A stretch of DNA of 5,364 nucleotides. Source: Elusimicrobiota bacterium. GTDB lineage: Bacteria > Elusimicrobiota > Elusimicrobia > 2-01-FULL-59-12 > JACPXA01. A program made the position numbers and the translations under genes. Below the pieces are notes generated by a model. The model worked only from the letters and a program-made list of their open reading frames with translations. It was not told the DNA's origin and did no database searches. Where the stretch lies: positions 1 through 5,364 of the forward strand of contig JACPXA010000245.1 of assembly GCA_016196785.1 (NCBI GenBank). The letters are read 5' to 3'. This document shows positions 4,222 to 5,364 of the stretch, piece after piece (the first letter of the stretch is position 1; every line of letters starts with the position of its first letter).

Positions 4222-5364
4222 TCGGCGCAGGTGCGGTTTGAGGACCTGTCCTGTGTGAGACTCGGGACAAGCGGCTACCGCCTCCGGCGACCCTGTCGCG
4301 ACGATGCGGCCGCCCGCGTCTCCTCCCTCTGGTCCCAAATCCACGATCCAATCCGCGGTCTTGACCACATCCAGGTTATGTTCTATGACCAGCACGGTGT
4401 TCCCCCCTTCCACCAAGCGATGGAGAACCTCAAGCAACTTGCCCACATCCGCAAAGTGCAGCCCGGTGGTGGGCTCATCCAGGATATAGAGGGTGCGGCC
4501 GGTGGCCCGCCGTCCAAGTTCGCTGGCCAGCTTGACCCGCTGGGCTTCCCCCCCGGAGAGTGTGGTCGCCGACTGACCGAGCTTGATGTACCCCAACCCA
4601 ACATCCTGCAACGTTCCGAGGATTCGCGCGAGGATGGGGATATTGCGAAAGAACGCCAGCGCTTCCTCCACCGGCATGTCCAGTACCTCCGCGATGGTTT
4701 TCCCTTTATAGCAGATCTGCAGGGTTTCCTCGTTGAACCGTTTGCCTTGGCAGATTTCACAAGCCACATAGACGTCCGGCAAAAACTGCATGGCAATTTT
4801 GAGCGTGCCATCCCCGTGACAGTCCTCGCACCGGCCGCCTTTGACATTAAACGAGAAACGGCCGGGCCGGTACCCCCGCCGCCTCGCCTGGGGAAGTTGC
4901 GCGAACAGCTCGCGGATGGGCCCGAAGGCCCCGGTATAGGTGGCAGGGTTGGAACGAGGGGTTCGACCAATGGGGGACTGATCCACCACGATCACCTTAT
5001 CCAGGTGCTCCACCCCCCGAAGTGCCTGATGACGACCGGGAGGATCCTTGGCTTGAAACAGCCGCTGGGCCAACGCCTTGTACAGCACCTCATGGACTAC
5101 CGTGGACTTGCCGGATCCTGAGACCCCGGTCACGCATACAAACAGGCCCAGTGGGATCCGAACATCAATCCTTCTCAAATTAAATTGGGATGCCCCCAGC
5201 ACCTCCAGCCACTTATCGCCCGGAGACCGACGCTGGCTCGGGATAGGGATGGTGAGTTTCCCTTGGAGGTACTGGCCGGTCAGGGATCCGGGCTCGGCAA
5301 GGATCTGCGGGAGCGGTCCGCTCGCCACCACTTCTCCACCGTGCAAGCCAGCCCCCGGCCCCAA
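4186..5364 (-). CDS. uvrA: Excinuclease ABC subunit UvrA (C-terminal 392 residues, 5' end outside window)
   Basis: UvrA is the damage-sensing ABC ATPase of nucleotide excision repair; it loads UvrB onto DNA lesions. The fragment holds the second ATPase module. It runs from GPGAGLHGGEVVASG, internal in the family, so the TTG at the edge is a leucine codon and not a start. Visible motifs by fragment residue are: Walker A GVSGSGKST (80-88); the C-terminal zinc finger C179-x2-C182 with C202-x2-C205; ABC signature LSGGEAQR (269-276); Walker B LYILDEPTTGLH (292-303); and switch histidine H329 in VIEHN. The conserved family end ESHTGQVLKPHL is followed by a 13-residue tail (from R380), most of which is encoded by the right 41-bp repeat. 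About 550 N-terminal residues are missing, given a usual length of about 940. No intrinsic terminator is visible after the stop. Confidence 0.97.
   Translation of the reverse strand: MGPGAGLHGGEVVASGPLPQILAEPGSLTGQYLQGKLTIPIPSQRRSPGDKWLEVLGASQFNLRRIDVRIPLGLFVCVTGVSGSGKSTVVHEVLYKALAQRLFQAKDPPGRHQALRGVEHLDKVIVVDQSPIGRTPRSNPATYTGAFGPIRELFAQLPQARRRGYRPGRFSFNVKGGRCEDCHGDGTLKIAMQFLPDVYVACEICQGKRFNEETLQICYKGKTIAEVLDMPVEEALAFFRNIPILARILGTLQDVGLGYIKLGQSATTLSGGEAQRVKLASELGRRATGRTLYILDEPTTGLHFADVGKLLEVLHRLVEGGNTVLVIEHNLDVVKTADWIVDLGPEGGDAGGRIVATGSPEAVAACPESHTGQVLKPHLRRKSLDSVFQRTV

Noticed and set aside
4231..5121. Plus-strand open frame of 296 codons opposite uvrA
   Set aside because: It is antisense to UvrA motifs that are unmistakable (Walker A and B, signature, zinc finger), and its translation looks like low-complexity shadow sequence.
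1..5364. CRISPR array, tRNA, rRNA or riboswitch
   Set aside because: No regularly spaced repeats, cloverleaf, rRNA-like stretch or recognisable riboswitch was seen on either strand; gene-free gaps are all under 170 bases.

Overview
The window reads as chromosomal DNA of a Gram-negative (diderm) bacterium with moderately high GC. All six protein genes I can support lie on the minus strand, so the region is transcribed from right to left. The evidence for a diderm is an outer-membrane Tol-Pal set (Pal, CpoB/YbgF and TolB, two of them with lipoprotein signal sequences). The gene content, the Pal and UvrA sequence style and a GTCATTCCCGC-type palindromic repeat would suit Nitrospirota, Methylomirabilota (NC10) or a deltaproteobacterial lineage. 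This is an impression only; nothing here fixes the taxon.

In transcription order: (1) 5364-4186, the C-terminal 392 residues of UvrA (nucleotide excision repair), cut by the right edge. (2) 4185-3356, a small toxin-antitoxin islet: an 85-aa ribbon-helix-helix-like antitoxin and a 138-aa PIN-domain toxin whose GTG start directly abuts the antitoxin stop codon. (3) 3271-549, pal, cpoB and tolB, probably one operon, with a nested inverted-repeat element of about 128 bp between pal and cpoB. (4) 517-1, the first 172 residues of an EndoQ-type PHP-domain protein, 31 bases after tolB (19 if an alternative start is used) and probably co-transcribed; it is cut by the left edge.

The most interesting structure is a 41-bp direct repeat (39/41 identical) at 3326-3366 and 4181-4221 that brackets the toxin-antitoxin islet exactly. 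Each copy carries a near-consensus sigma70-type promoter facing left, TTGACA-N18-TATAAT in the pal-proximal copy and TTGACA-N18-TATAAA in the uvrA-proximal copy. The right copy also encodes the last residues and stop codon of UvrA. The left copy holds the last codons and stop of the toxin gene and is placed as the pal promoter. The simplest reading is that uvrA once ran straight into pal, with the pal promoter embedded in the uvrA 3' end, and that the islet arrived with duplication of this segment, keeping both the uvrA end and the pal promoter intact. No integrase or transposase is visible.

Other points of note: the 5' end of tolB looks wrong by one base (adding one C to a four-C run gives an ATG start and a textbook signal peptide); the Tol-Pal order pal-cpoB-tolB differs from the usual tolB-pal-cpoB, with no tolQRA in view; and an EndoQ-like DNA-repair gene sits directly behind tolB.
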